Source: Plutella xylostella
Lineage: Eukaryota; Arthropoda; Insecta; Lepidoptera; Plutellidae
DNA length: 64,000 nt
Direction of reading: 5' to 3'
Assembly (NCBI RefSeq): GCF_932276165.1
Contig: NC_064010.1
Location: 1,860,001 to 1,924,000, forward strand
A program made the translations under genes and the position numbers. This document shows, one piece after another, positions 1-12,400 of the stretch; within the stretch, counting starts at the first letter, position 1, and each line of letters begins with the position of its first letter. The notes under the pieces were generated by a model. It did no database searches. It saw only the letters and a list, made by a program, of their open reading frames with translations, and was not told where the DNA came from.

Positions 1-104
1 TACATACGGTCTAGACCCTGGGAAAGAACATAGGATACTTTTTATCCTGGAATTCCCACAGGAAAACTTATTAACGCGAAGCGAAGCGCGCGGGAACAGC
101 TAGT
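1..104 (-). mobile_element. AGCTGTTCCCGCG dispersed element, partial, at window edge
   Basis: Read on the minus strand from about 104 leftwards, this matches the start of the family seen complete at 5787-6008: ACTAGCTGTTCCCGCG, then the GCTTCGC-rich stretch and the segment ending in the complement of TACATACGGTCTAGACC. The 3' part is left of the window. It lies in the IDH3G intron after exon 4. Confidence 0.8.
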
Positions 105-503
105 ACAGAATATGTTGCGAAACGAAGTATACAACATAATACCGCCTTATATTTATAGAGGATCAGTTATTTTGATACATAAAAATGGAAAAAAAAAATA
201 CCGCGATGTAGACAACTGCACCCGAACGCCATCTAGTGTATTTTAGTAAAAACTACATATCACGCAAAGCTAAAGCGCTAGTATCTTAAGCCTTTATACA
301 GAAACAGTGCTTTTTACGGAGGTTTTTGAAGCGCTGTCAACGCTGTTTTGTAAAAAGTATGAAACTGACCGATTGGCGCTTTAAAAAGCAATCTCTCTAT
401 AATGAACGACATAACGAAATGCTCTCAGGTAGCGTTGTCAGTCTGGGAGGGGTCAAGTGTCTCTACCACAGACTGTATAGCTGTCAATTTAGGGTAAACT
501 CAC
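105..503. other. IDH3G: IDH3G intron 4, unassigned sequence
   Basis: This is AT-rich intronic sequence between the edge element and the donor of exon 4. I saw no second exon or known repeat. Confidence 0.6.
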
Positions 504-648
504 CTTCTTCCGTCCGTTCTTCTTGGCGTACTCGAAGGCGAATCTGGCAACTCTTTCAGAATTAGTCGCCGTCACCACCTTCATGGACTCGATCACCCCG
601 TACACAGACTCGTGTTCCAACATGGCGTACTCGCCTTCTGTGTTTTGT
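504..648 (-). CDS. IDH3G: IDH3G coding exon 4
   Basis: This 145-bp exon completes R169 and encodes residues 170-217, QNTEGEYAMLEHESVYGVIE through EYAKKNGRKK. The acceptor is the complement of 649-651 and the donor GTGAGT the complement of 498-503. Q170 stands where the human gamma subunit has E. I believe the Q form is usual in insects, but could not check. Confidence 0.92.
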
Positions 649-3600
649 CTGTAGTTGGGGAAAGAGAGAAAAAGTTTTTGAGATACTGGTTACACTGAAA
701 ATAATATGTACTAAGATTCCATTGCCATTTAAAAATATTTATCCATAACGCGAGTAGGTCTGTTGATTTGCTTTCTTGCTAACAGAGTTCTATAGATTTT
801 CTGGTTGGTACAGAAAGTTAACCAAAGCCGCGACGATACACCACGGTACATAATATCACCTCGTCACACTTATGACTAGATGTGACATGTGACCCCTAAA
901 GTCTGTTTTTTTATCTCAGATACTAAATTGACGGTTCATCAACAGTCGATTGTGCCGCGATTAAGTGACGTATCGTTCTATTGGCGGGACAATCGAGTGT
1001 TGATGAACCATTCAGAATCTCTAGTATATGAGATTATCTCATATTTATGCTTATATAGTATTAAATAAATTAATTAATCTCAGACTCATTAAAACAGACT
1101 TTAAATGTTATGTACCTCCATAAACATAAACATATCTTTATTGTAACAAGAAAAAACATACAAGGTGGGGTAGCCAAATAACCTGATTGGAAAGTTTTAA
1201 TCATCATACTGACCTGACAATAACCAGGTCGATATCCTTGTGCCGTGTGGACACTCCTGGGTAGGACTTGCAGTTGATGACATATGCGTACATGTCCAAC
1301 TCGTTACGTAGTGCTACATTGCGGGATGTCACATAGGAGGCTTCGCTCTTTGTCTCGATGTTACCCTGGGGAAGGTTGGTTAGAGGTTTAGGATATGTTT
1401 GTTAAAATTCTGAATATACTTTCAAATATTGAAATGACTGGCTGCTTGGGCTGAACATCATCATCAGCCTATAGCATTTCACTGGTGGATAGGCCTCTCC
1501 CAAAGCACTCCACTGGACCCAATCTTTAGATTTCTGCATTCAATCATTACCAGCCACAATCCTACACTATGTTTGCAGTTTGAAAGGCCAAGGATAAGGG
1601 ATCCATTTGATTAAGCTAGCCTGAAACAGACACATCCAGCTTACCCACATCCCAAGTCCGACATAACCTTAATCCTAATTCTCATTTACTAAAATTGGTA
1701 CTTTACTAAAATTTACTTAAAATGAGAAAACCACACCTATACTTTTTTAGTCCCAAGTGTGAACACTAGAAAAGCGCACAGCACATAATCTCTACTACTA
1801 TGACTACTAATAACTGACAGTTACTAGGTAGGTCGTATTAAGGGCCCGTACAGGGTGACGTGCCGCGCCAATTTTGGGTTTTCAATGCTCTTCACACAGC
1901 ACACGCAGTGACACGCACACATGTAAGTTTGCACAGTGGGTCGATAAACTTTTACTCGCCAACTTTATTGACAATTATGTTCAAGTACATTTTGGGTGAT
2001 TTTAGGGTAAGTAAGTATAATTCTTACTTACACTGGTAGGCACCAGGAAAGAGTAGAAATTAATAGGGGTGCCACTTTACTCTATACTCGGAACCCGATT
2101 AGCTTTCTCAAACAAATGTGGTATTTACTTGTAGAAAGGTAACTGGTAACTGGTAAAACTACAAGTATTAAAGTGTAAATAATAAGTTTCGGGCATCCTC
2201 TAGCCAACTGAACCCCAACGACAAAGCAAAGTAAATACATAGTGTCGCAAAAGGGCTATACTAAGCCAAAAGGGGATGACTCAAGGAGTCATTCTGGACA
2301 ACTTTTGTTCTACAAGATTTGCAAATTCGTGAAAAAAAATATTCGTTTTCCATGGTAAAAAGTCACATGTCCAACAAAGTTTCTATTTTGATGTATGAGG
2401 TATTGTTAGAAGCGTATTGATGGCGCGATGGTTATAGGCTATGTGACGTTCCATTAAAATGTACATAGCGCCCTCTAGAGGACATAACGTGATGATCGAA
2501 AAAATAATAATTCAACTTTGCCGTGTAAGGTATCAAATGAAAGGGCTTGATTTTCACATTACAAAAATATGCATATTGAAGGTATTTAAATAACAACACC
2601 AAAATTATTGAAATAAAAAATGATCATGAACTACTGACGTAAAATTTCATAAAATAAAAACAACTAAAAATTTACAAATAAAAAAATACAATTATAAACA
2701 AACGAAAAACCCGACTGTACGCTAAAAACATGAAAACAAGTCCCAATGTTAATGGAAAGTATCGCAGGCGGGGAACAACTTGACCGCCACTCAAGGCCGT
2801 TTTCTAAGTAACATTCAGCTAAATGGTGAACCCTCTGCTGGTCCCCGCCTACGATACTTTCCATTAACATTGGGACTTGTCAAGAAAACTCAACAGGGGT
2901 TTCCATACTAAAGTGAACAGGACTGAAAACCATCACACTTTTTACCTTTAAATTGCGCTAATTTTGTTAGTTTTTCTGTTGAATTTTGTCCACCTTTTCT
3001 GATTGTTTTGGCCATATCTTGGTGATACCTAAATCGATTTGATATTAAAATATCTCATTTGAAAGCTTATAAGTTGACAATGTTTTTAAGCTGAAGTGCA
3101 CAAAAAATTGTTGTATGAAATTCTTTTTTAATTTAACTTATTTCTTTTTAGGTTTTGAATATTTTTAAAAAATGTTCATCTATTTTGAGGTATTGTGTCT
3201 AATTTAAGTCAAATAATGCACATTTGATTATTTGAATAAGTTTATTAAGATGTTACTAATTCAAAACAAACAAAAAAAGGATTGAAATATGGCTAGTTTT
3301 TTTTATTTTCGGTTTTAAACATGAAATTTTGGCAAAAATTCAAAAAATATTTAAATATTAAATATCTTAGAAATGGTTAAGTTTCGGATAATGCATTATA
3401 GGGTATAATCGACTGGAAATGCCTTCCTCTATCATCTCCTGAAAGGATCAGGTCTACTTATCAATAACCCTGTATACCGCTTTTTCAATACCTTTAAGTA
3501 CATTTTTTGGTAGCAGCATAATATTTTTACTTAATTTTAGGGTTTCGAACGTCAAAAGAAAAAAAGCAACCGTTATAGGATCTCTTTGTTGTCCGTCTGT

Positions 3601-6600
3601 CTGACTGACTGTCTGTCACCGCCCTTTTTCTCAGAAACGGGTAAAGATATCAAGCTGATATTTCGCATAGATGGGGAGTACCCCAAAAAAAATATTATGG
3701 TACTCCCTGACCCACACAAGTAAATTGGGGCTTATATTTTTTCCAGTTATTTTGATGTGTATTCTTTTTTTTCTTTGTTGTTTTGTATAAGTATGTGTTT
3801 CTTTTCTTTAAATCTGTATTTTTTTTGTTGTTGCTGTCTATGTGTCGAATAAATGTATCTTTATCTTCAAATCACGCCATCTATCGTTTGTTTTTTTTGT
3901 GGCTACTGTCTATAGAAGAAATTCCGTCATTGACAATTTTACGTTACGAATTTATTTTTATTTATTTTATTTTTATTTTTACATTTTCGTGGAGAACCAA
4001 CAGCATTTTGTTAATAAATAATTATTACTTATAAACATATAACAACTTGATGCCATTAACAGAATGAACTTAGTAAACCCAGTAAACCTAACACATCCAG
4101 AGGAAAAATAAAATCTCTTTCTCTCTCTCTGAAAAACATACTTAATAGCCTAAACTCGATGCCTTTAGCTATTAACATCTTTGAAATAAAATTGAGCCAC
4201 CACCGTGTTACTGCCCTCATCAGATCCTCACGAGACCATACCTCAACCAGCACCAAGAGACTGTATTTTTGATCCCTAACCTAATGTTCGTGCGTATTGT
4301 CATCACTTAGATCCATTCGCTATATTCCTGCTCCTCATCAGACCTTTACGAGACTGTAATGTCACGAGAATATTGTACACTATCTAATTTAATTTAATGT
4401 ATTGAATATACTGGAAGAATTATGCTTCCTCAATTTCAAATCAAATTATGTTGGTGTCATAAAAGTTGAAAAAGTGCAATGACAACCAATGTGCAGTGAT
4501 TTTGTATCTGTACACGATAAGATCGCGAGCTGTCAGTGCTGCCTAAACCGACGTGACCCTTCTTTGGAGGCCAGCGGCCAACTGAGTCAAACGTCACTTG
4601 TGTTTATGATTTTATAACACAGAAAGCCGCCATAGATATTTGTATGAAGATTTGAGGGAAAAAAATTGCTCAAGTTTGGGATTAATTTACACAAAATAAG
4701 TGTGTGTTTATTAAAAAACAAGGTATTTAGCGCCTAGTCCAAGCCTTTAACTTTATAATATGATAAAAATCATATGAAAATTCTTAATAATTACGACAAA
4801 GTTGTTACAATACGGGAGTGTGATTTTCTGGTTTTTCGTCATATTCTGAATTTTATTTACAGTTATCCATAATCATTTACTTGAATTCGAATCATTCAGC
4901 ACCTAGCTAGACTCTTTGGCTACCTGTGTGATTTTTTTCAAGGTTGTAGAGCATCGTTTACTACATAATTCTATGACAATGCCAACCCTCGATTCCCCCT
5001 TGCAGACCCTTAATGACAGTGAATTTATCGATGATAGATACTCGGTATTTAGGTGTGATCGCGAAAGCATAAAAACGAATAAAAAGGACGGTGGTGGCAA
5101 CATGAATATACCGCCACGCGAGATTGTCGCTGTGCACCGTGTGCCGCATGCACTCAGCCAGAGCTCAAAGCCCAAAAACATAATCGTGAAGTTCCAGTCC
5201 CGCATACTCCGCGACAACGTACTGACCGCGGCGCGCGGGTGCAAGGAGCTCACTTCAGCCAAGTTGGGTGTATCGGGCAATGCGCAAAAGGTCTTCGTTA
5301 ACGAACACCTTACACTCAAAAATAAACAATTGTTTCGAGAGGCACGCGAGGCGGACAATTATGTTCAAGTACATTTTGGGTGATTTTAGGGTAAGTAAGT
5401 ATAATTCTTACTTACACTGGTAGGCACCAGGAAAGAGTAGAAATTAATAGGGGTGCCACTTTACTCTATACTCGGAACCCGATTAGCTTTCTCAAACAAA
5501 TGTGGTATTTACTTGTAGAAAGGTAACTGGTAACTGGTAAAACTACAAGTATTAAAGTGTAAATAATAAGTTTCGGGCATCCTCTAGCCAACTGAACCCC
5601 AACGACAAAGCAAAGTAAATACATAGTGTCGCAAAAGGGCTATACTAAGCCAAAAGGGGATGACTCAAGGAGTCATTCTGGACAACTTTTGTTCTACAAG
5701 ATTTGCAAATTCGTGAAAAAAAATATTCGTTTTCCATGGTAAAAAGTCACATGTCCAACAAAGTTTCTATTTTGATGTATGAGGTATAGCTGTTCCCGCG
5801 AGCTTCGCTTCGCCTTAAAAAAAATTCCCGTGGGAATTCCGGGATAAAAAGTAGCCTATGTTCTTTCCCAGGGTCTAGACCGTATGTATACCAAATTTCA
5901 TTCAAATCCGTTCAGCAGTTTTGGCGTGAAAGAGTAACAGACAGACAGACAGACAGACAGACAGAAAGACAGACACAGTTACTTTCGCATTTATAATATT
6001 AGTTAGGATTGTTAGAAGCGTATTGATGGCGCGATGGTTATAGGCTATGTGACGTTCCATTAAAATGTACATAGCGCCCTCTAGAGGACATAACGTGATG
6101 ATCGAAAAAATAATAATTCAACTTTGCCGTGTAAGGTATCAAATGAAAGGGCTTGATTTTCACATTACAAAAATATGCATATTGAAGGTATTTAAATAAC
6201 AACACCAAAATTATTGAAATAAAAAATGATCATGAACTACTGACGTAAAATTTCATAAAATAAAAACAACTAAAAATTTACAAATAAAAAAATACAATTA
6301 TAAACAAACGAAAAACCCGACTGTACGCTAAAAACATGAAAACAAGTCCCAATGTTAATGGAAAGTATCGCAGGCGGGGAACAACTTGACCGCCACTCAA
6401 GGCCGTTTTCTAAGTAACATTCAGCTAAATGGTGAACCCTCTGCTGGTCCCCGCCTACGATACTTTCCATTAACATTGGGACTTGTCAAGAAAACTCAAC
6501 AGGGGTTTCCATACTAAAGTGAACAGGACTGAAAACCATCACACTTTTTACCTTTAAATTGCGCTAATTTTGTTAGTTTTTCTGTTGAATTTTGTCCACC

Positions 6601-9322
6601 TTTTCTGATTGTTTTGGCCATATCTTGGTGATACCTAAATCGATTTGATATTAAAATATCTCATTTGAAAGCTTATAAGTTGACAATGTTTTTAAGCTGA
6701 AGTGCACAAAAAATTGTTGTATGAAATTCTTTTTTAATTTAACTTATTTCTTTTTAGGTTTTGAATATTTTTAAAAAATGTTCATCTATTTTGAGGTATT
6801 GTGTCTAATTTAAGTCAAATAATGCACATTTGATTATTTGAATAAGTTTATTAAGATGTTACTAATTCAAAACAAACAAAAAAAGGATTGAAATATGGCT
6901 AGTTTTTTTTATTTTCGGTTTTAAACATGAAATTTTGGCAAAAATTCAAAAAATATTTAAATATTAAATATCTTAGAAATGGTTAAGTTTCGGATAATGC
7001 ATTATAGGGTATAATCGACTGGAAATGCCTTCCTCTATCATCTCCTGAAAGGATCAGGTCTACTTATCAATAACCCTGTATACCGCTTTTTCAATACCTT
7101 TAAGTACATTTTTTGGTAGCAGCATAATATTTTTACTTAATTTTAGGGTTTCGAACGTCAAAAGAAAAAAAGCAACCGTTATAGGATCTCTTTGTTGTCC
7201 GTCTGTCTGACTGACTGTCTGTCACCGCCCTTTTTCTCAGAAACGGGTAAAGATATCAAGCTGATATTTCGCATAGATGGGGAGTACCCCAAAAAAAATA
7301 TTATGGTACTCCCTGTCCCACACAAGTAAATTGGGGCTTATATTTTTTCCAGTTATTTTGATGTGTATTCTTTTTTTTCTTTGTTGTTTTGTATAAGTAT
7401 GTGTTTCTTTTCTTTAAATCTGTATTTTTTTTGTTGTTGCTGTCTATGTGTCGAATAAATGTATCTTTATCTTCAAATCACGCCATCTATCGTTTGTTTT
7501 TTTTGTGGCTACTGTCTATAGAAGAAATTCCGTCATTGACAATTTTACGTTACGAATTTATTTTTATTTATTTTATTTTTATTTTTACATTTTCGTGGAG
7601 AACCAACAGCATTTTGTTAATAAATAATTATTACTTATAAACATATAACAACTTGATGCCATTAACAGAATGAACTTAGTAAACCCAGTAAACCTATCAC
7701 ATCCAGAGGAAAAATAAAATCTCTTTCTCTCTCTCTGAAAAACATACTTAATAGCCTAAACTCGATGCCTTTAGCTATTAACATCTTTGAAATAAAATTG
7801 AGCCACCACCGTGTTACTGCCCTCATCAGATCCTCACGAGACCATACCTCAACCAGCACCAAGAGACTGTATTTTTGATCCCTAACCTAATGTTCGTGCG
7901 TATTGTCATCACTTAGATCCATTCGCTATATTCCTGCTCCTCATCAGACCTTTACGAGACTGTAATGTCACGAGAATATTGTACACTATCTAATTTAATT
8001 TAATGTATTGAATATACTGGAAGAATTATGCTTCCTCAATTTCAAATCAAATTATGTTGGTGTCATAAAAGTTGAAAAAGTGCAATGACAACCAATGTGC
8101 AGTGATTTTGTATCTGTACACGATAAGATCGCGAGCTGTCAGTGCTGCCTAAACCGACGTGACCCTTCTTTGGAGGCCAGCGGCCAACTGAGCATAGAGA
8201 AAAAATAAACAATTGTGTAAAGAGTGCCATCTGGAGGAGTTTTTTGTCATACTCTATACGTCATACTGAGCCTACAACGCCATCTCTTTATATTGCTCAA
8301 CCTCATTGTACATACATACAGGGTGCCCTGTTGGGACACCCTGTATATATAGATATTGTTATCACAAGTTAATAGCCGGATCTCCACCAAACGATCCAAT
8401 GCGATCCGATCGCCCGATCCAAGAAGTTTAGTATGTAAGATTCCTTGGATCGCGCGATCGGATCGCGTTGGTTCGTCTGGTGGGGATCCGGCTATTAACT
8501 TCAATCTATAAAGATATAGGACATATTTGCGTTGACGTAGTTACACCACACAACAGTTATTACATTTATCAGCTAAATTTAAGTTCAATCTATTTATGTA
8601 CCTACCTACATGCAACAATAAATAAAAAAACAAATTATTATATAATTCTTTATTACCTCGCATATAACAATTGATTTGTAAGTAAGTATAGAAAATTTAT
8701 TGAAAGTGTATTTAAATTCATAATTAATTATAACTACTACTTTATGTGTGATAGATTGTTTGTCGGCATGCACGAAATAAAAGGCTTTTTTATTTTTATT
8801 TTATTTTTATTTTATTTATTTATTATATAACAATGTTTCAGTTCAGTTTTGATCATGTCACTTGTAAAATAATATGCGAGTGGGTGTGTGTATTCCTTTC
8901 ACCATGAAAACCAATTCATGTTTTGCTAGTTTATGTTTCCCAAGAGAAGCAAATCTTGTCACTTGTGGTGATAAAGTCATTTCGTCCAATAGTGCATCAT
9001 TTATCCTCGCGAGGCAAATCTTTGACGACATTTATCAGTTTGGTACACATTCAAATTCAAATTCAAATTCAAATATTCTTTATTTCTTTAACAAACTTAT
9101 AACTAGTTACATACAAGGTTGGAACCACCTAGTAAGCATAAAAATACACATACATACACAATACTTGTGTCAGGTGGTCCCGCTCTTTTCATAGCATATA
9201 GTGGCTGTTTTCTAATTAGGACGTTAAGTAAGTACAAACCTTATTTTTAAATTAAGTAGGTATACAAATTGGTTATATTTAAAGTAATGTGGTTAGTGTG
9301 TGTGTGTAAATATATGTGTGTA

Positions 9323-9418
<96 letters not shown>

Positions 9419-12400
9419 TGTGGGTGAGTGTATATATGTGTGTGTGTGGGTGTGTGTGTGTGTATGTGTGTGTGTGTATGTTTGCTGCTACATACCATTT
9501 AATAATTTATTTATGCTGTAAATAAATAATTACATAAATATATAATCTACGATGAATATTTTAGGAGTTTCTCTACGTCACCGTAATCAAGTTTATCTAG
9601 CCATTCTGTAACAGTCCTTTTACAATCGCGAATAATCATAGGGTATATGCTAAGAGCTTTGTTTACCTGTTTGTATACGTGAGCTGCTTGTTTGTCGTAT
9701 TGATTACTTGCAAATGCCGTTTTTTTAAAAATGGAAGGGATAGCAAGATCCTTTCTCCTTCTATTGAGAAGGGATTGATCAAAAGCAAAATGTTTATGAA
9801 ACCTTAAAATTATATTCAAAATGTATAGCTTTCTCACAGTTAGGACATGGCTATTAGAATATAGCAGAGTAGTAGGGTATCTGTAATGCTTGAAAAACAT
9901 CACCTTTAATAGAGATCGTTGTGCTCTTTCCACTTCTATGAATTTGGTTTTAGACGAACCACCCCATACTGGTATACAATACATTAGGATAGGTTGGGCT
10001 AGTGCAATATATATTTTAGTCAAAAGTGCGGGTGACGCTACATGTCTTAGAATTTTAAAAATCCATATCAACTTTCGAATCCTGCCTGTTACAAGATCTA
10101 TTTGTAAGTGCCACGTCAAGCGTTGATCTATAATAACTCCCAGATATCTAATAGAGTGCACTTTGTCTAGAGTGGGGCAGTTGCAGAAGTTAATACAGTC
10201 GTGTATTTTTAGGTTGAAAGTATTGTCTGGCTGTGAGTTATTATATATCGAAAAACATACGTACTTAGTTTTCTCTGCATTAAGTGTAAGGAGGTTGTTT
10301 TTAAGCCACTTAGAAACGATAGCTAATCCGGATTCACTTACTCTTTTAGCATGTTCCCATGAGTCTCCCGAAAAAACCAGTGCAGTATCATCAGCATATG
10401 CAAAAATGTTTCCGTTAGCCAAGTTCAATTCACACAAATTATTTATGTAAATTAAAAATAAAGTCGGTCCTAAGACACTCCCCTGCGGAACACCGTAACT
10501 AACACTTGTTACATTGCTGATGAACTGCCCAATTTTGACGCTTTGTTTCCGGTCCGTAAGATAGTCTTTAAATAAATCCAAAGGTGTTCCTCTAATGCCG
10601 ATTTTTTCTAGTTTTTGAATAAGAATGGGTACGGATACGGTATCAAAAGCCTTTTTTAGGTCTAAAAAGACAGCGAGGCACTTTTTACCACGGTCAAGTT
10701 GGTCAACAACTACAGAACTTAGCGCGGCCACAGCATCTTCTGTCGATTTTCCATTTCTGAAACCGAATTGGGAGTCTGATAAAATCTTGAATTTGTCTAG
10801 GTATTTCATAAGCCGTGTATTTATTAGTTTTTCCAAAATTTTTGAGATAGCGGGTAGCACTGAAATTGGTCTGTAATTGCTGACCTCCTTGTCATAGTAT
10901 TTTAATCTTCAGCGGATATGAAGATGTCGATCGCTCTTTGCCAGTGCCGCCATTTCAGCTCGGTTCCCGTGGAACCACATGGAACCTGGATCCATATGGA
11001 ATCTGTCAGGTCACAAGAATTTCATAAAAACACTTTTTGCGGATAAAGATGCTTTTTCTTGACACACCATGTTTATTTTTATTTGTAGGTATATAAAATT
11101 TATAAATAACGATATACCGAGAGTATAGGCTTTTATTACAAAAATCTTATTTGCGAGACATTGTAAGACAACTGAACTGACACTGACACGCAATTTCTTC
11201 ATAAAAGCCATAGATCATGACAATGTTAACATTCAAATACTACTTATCTATGTGTCTTGTTATTGTTCTATGGTCTTGTTGATAACGCCATCTTACATCT
11301 TTTTTGGTAGTAAGAGTAATATAAAGAGATGGCACTACCTTCTACTAAAAGTTCAGCCATTAAGGCACTGACTCCCCCCTGCAACTGAGTCAAACGTCAC
11401 TTGTGTTTATGATTTTATAACACAGAAAGCCGCCATAGATATTTGTATGAAGATTTGAGGGAAAAAAATTGCTCAAGTTTGGGATTAATTTACACAAAAT
11501 AAGTGTGTGTTTATTAAAAAACAAGGTATTTAGCGCCTAGTCCAAGCCTTTAACTTTATAATATGATAAAAATCATATGAAAATTGTTAATAATTACGAC
11601 AAAGTTGTTACAATACGGGAGTGTGATTTTCTGGTTTTTCGTCATATTCTGAATTTTATTTACAGTTATCCATAATCATTTACTTGAATTCGAATCATTC
11701 AGCACCTAGCTAGACTCTTTGGCTACCTGTGTGATTTTTTTCAAGGTTGTAGAGCATCGTTTACTACATAATTCTATGACAATGCCAACCCTCGATTCCC
11801 CCTTGCAGACCCTTAATGACAGTGAATTTATCGATGATAGATACTCGGTATTTAGGTGTGATCGCGATCGCATAAAAACGAATAAAAAGGACGGTGGTGG
11901 CAACATGAACATACCGCCACGCGAGATTGTCGCTGTGCACCGTGTGCCGCATGCACTCAGCCAGAGCTCAAAGCCCAAAAACATAATCGTGAAGTTCCAG
12001 TCCCGCATACTCCGCGACAACGTACTGACCGCGGCGCGGGGGTGCAAGGAGCTCACTTCAGCCAAGTTGGGTGTATCGGGCAATGCGCAAAAGGTCTTCG
12101 TTAACGAACACCTTACACTCAAAAATAAACAATTGTTTCGAGAGGCACGCGAGGCGGACAATTATGTTCAAGTACATTTTGGGTGATTTTAGGGTAAGTA
12201 AGTATAATTCTTACTTACACTGGTAGGCACCAGGAAAGAGTAGAAATTAATAGGGGTGCCACTTTACTCTATACTCGGAACCCGATTAGCTTTCTCAAAC
12301 AAATGTGGTATTTACTTGTAGAAAGGTAACTGGTAACTGGTAAAACTACAAGTATTAAAGTGTAAATAATAAGTTTCGGGCATCCTCTAGCCAACTGAAC

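Larger units (their letters stand above)
9051..10892 (-). mobile_element. 5'-truncated LINE (CR1/Jockey-like) in element C
   Basis: This 1842-bp insertion is absent from the C copy in unit 3. The 3' end on the minus strand is a tail of GAATTT hexamers (9051-9077). The 5' end is truncated inside the reverse transcriptase, just before the NYRPIS motif. The only shared flank is CAT (9048-9050, 10893-10895). The 3' untranslated part contains a long (TG)n-(TA)n-(TG)n microsatellite. Confidence 0.85.
8193..11381. mobile_element. Element C, copy in unit 2 (DNA-transposon-like, 8-bp target duplication)
   Basis: It starts CATAGAG, ends CCCCCCTG and is flanked by CAACTGAG on both sides (8185-8192, 11382-11389), which occurs once in the empty sites of units 1 and 4. 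Without later insertions it is 1181 bp in both copies. Subterminal inverted pieces (GCCATCTCTTTATATT) face each other. An 8-bp duplication with CA...TG ends fits a non-autonomous hAT or P-like element, but the terminal repeats are weak. No transposase is visible. Confidence 0.75.
5354..12156. repeat. Array unit 2 (6803 bp, with C and two retroposons)
   Basis: This unit carries the 222-bp dispersed element (5787-6008) and element C at 8193-11381. C in turn holds a 154-bp LINE tail and an 1842-bp LINE. Otherwise it matches unit 1 almost base for base. Confidence 0.9.

Noticed and set aside
326..565. 79-codon plus-strand frame near the window start
   Set aside because: It overlaps IDH3G exon 4 on the opposite strand and is its shadow.
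2664..2870. 68-codon minus-strand frame in each array copy
   Set aside because: It runs through a palindromic MITE-like hairpin and AT-rich flank; no gene-like features.
3783..4034. 83-codon hydrophobic open frame repeated in all four array copies (also 7389, 13946, 20571)
   Set aside because: It lies in T-rich low-complexity sequence, has no recognisable motif, and is conserved only because the DNA was recently copied.
4903..5358. 151-codon frame on the minus strand of the linker (also 11706, 18307)
   Set aside because: It is the antisense shadow of the endonuclease/FP25K-like frame, which has the recognisable motifs.
9247..9521. Open frames rich in Thr/His or Cys/Val
   Set aside because: They are translations of the TG/TA microsatellite.
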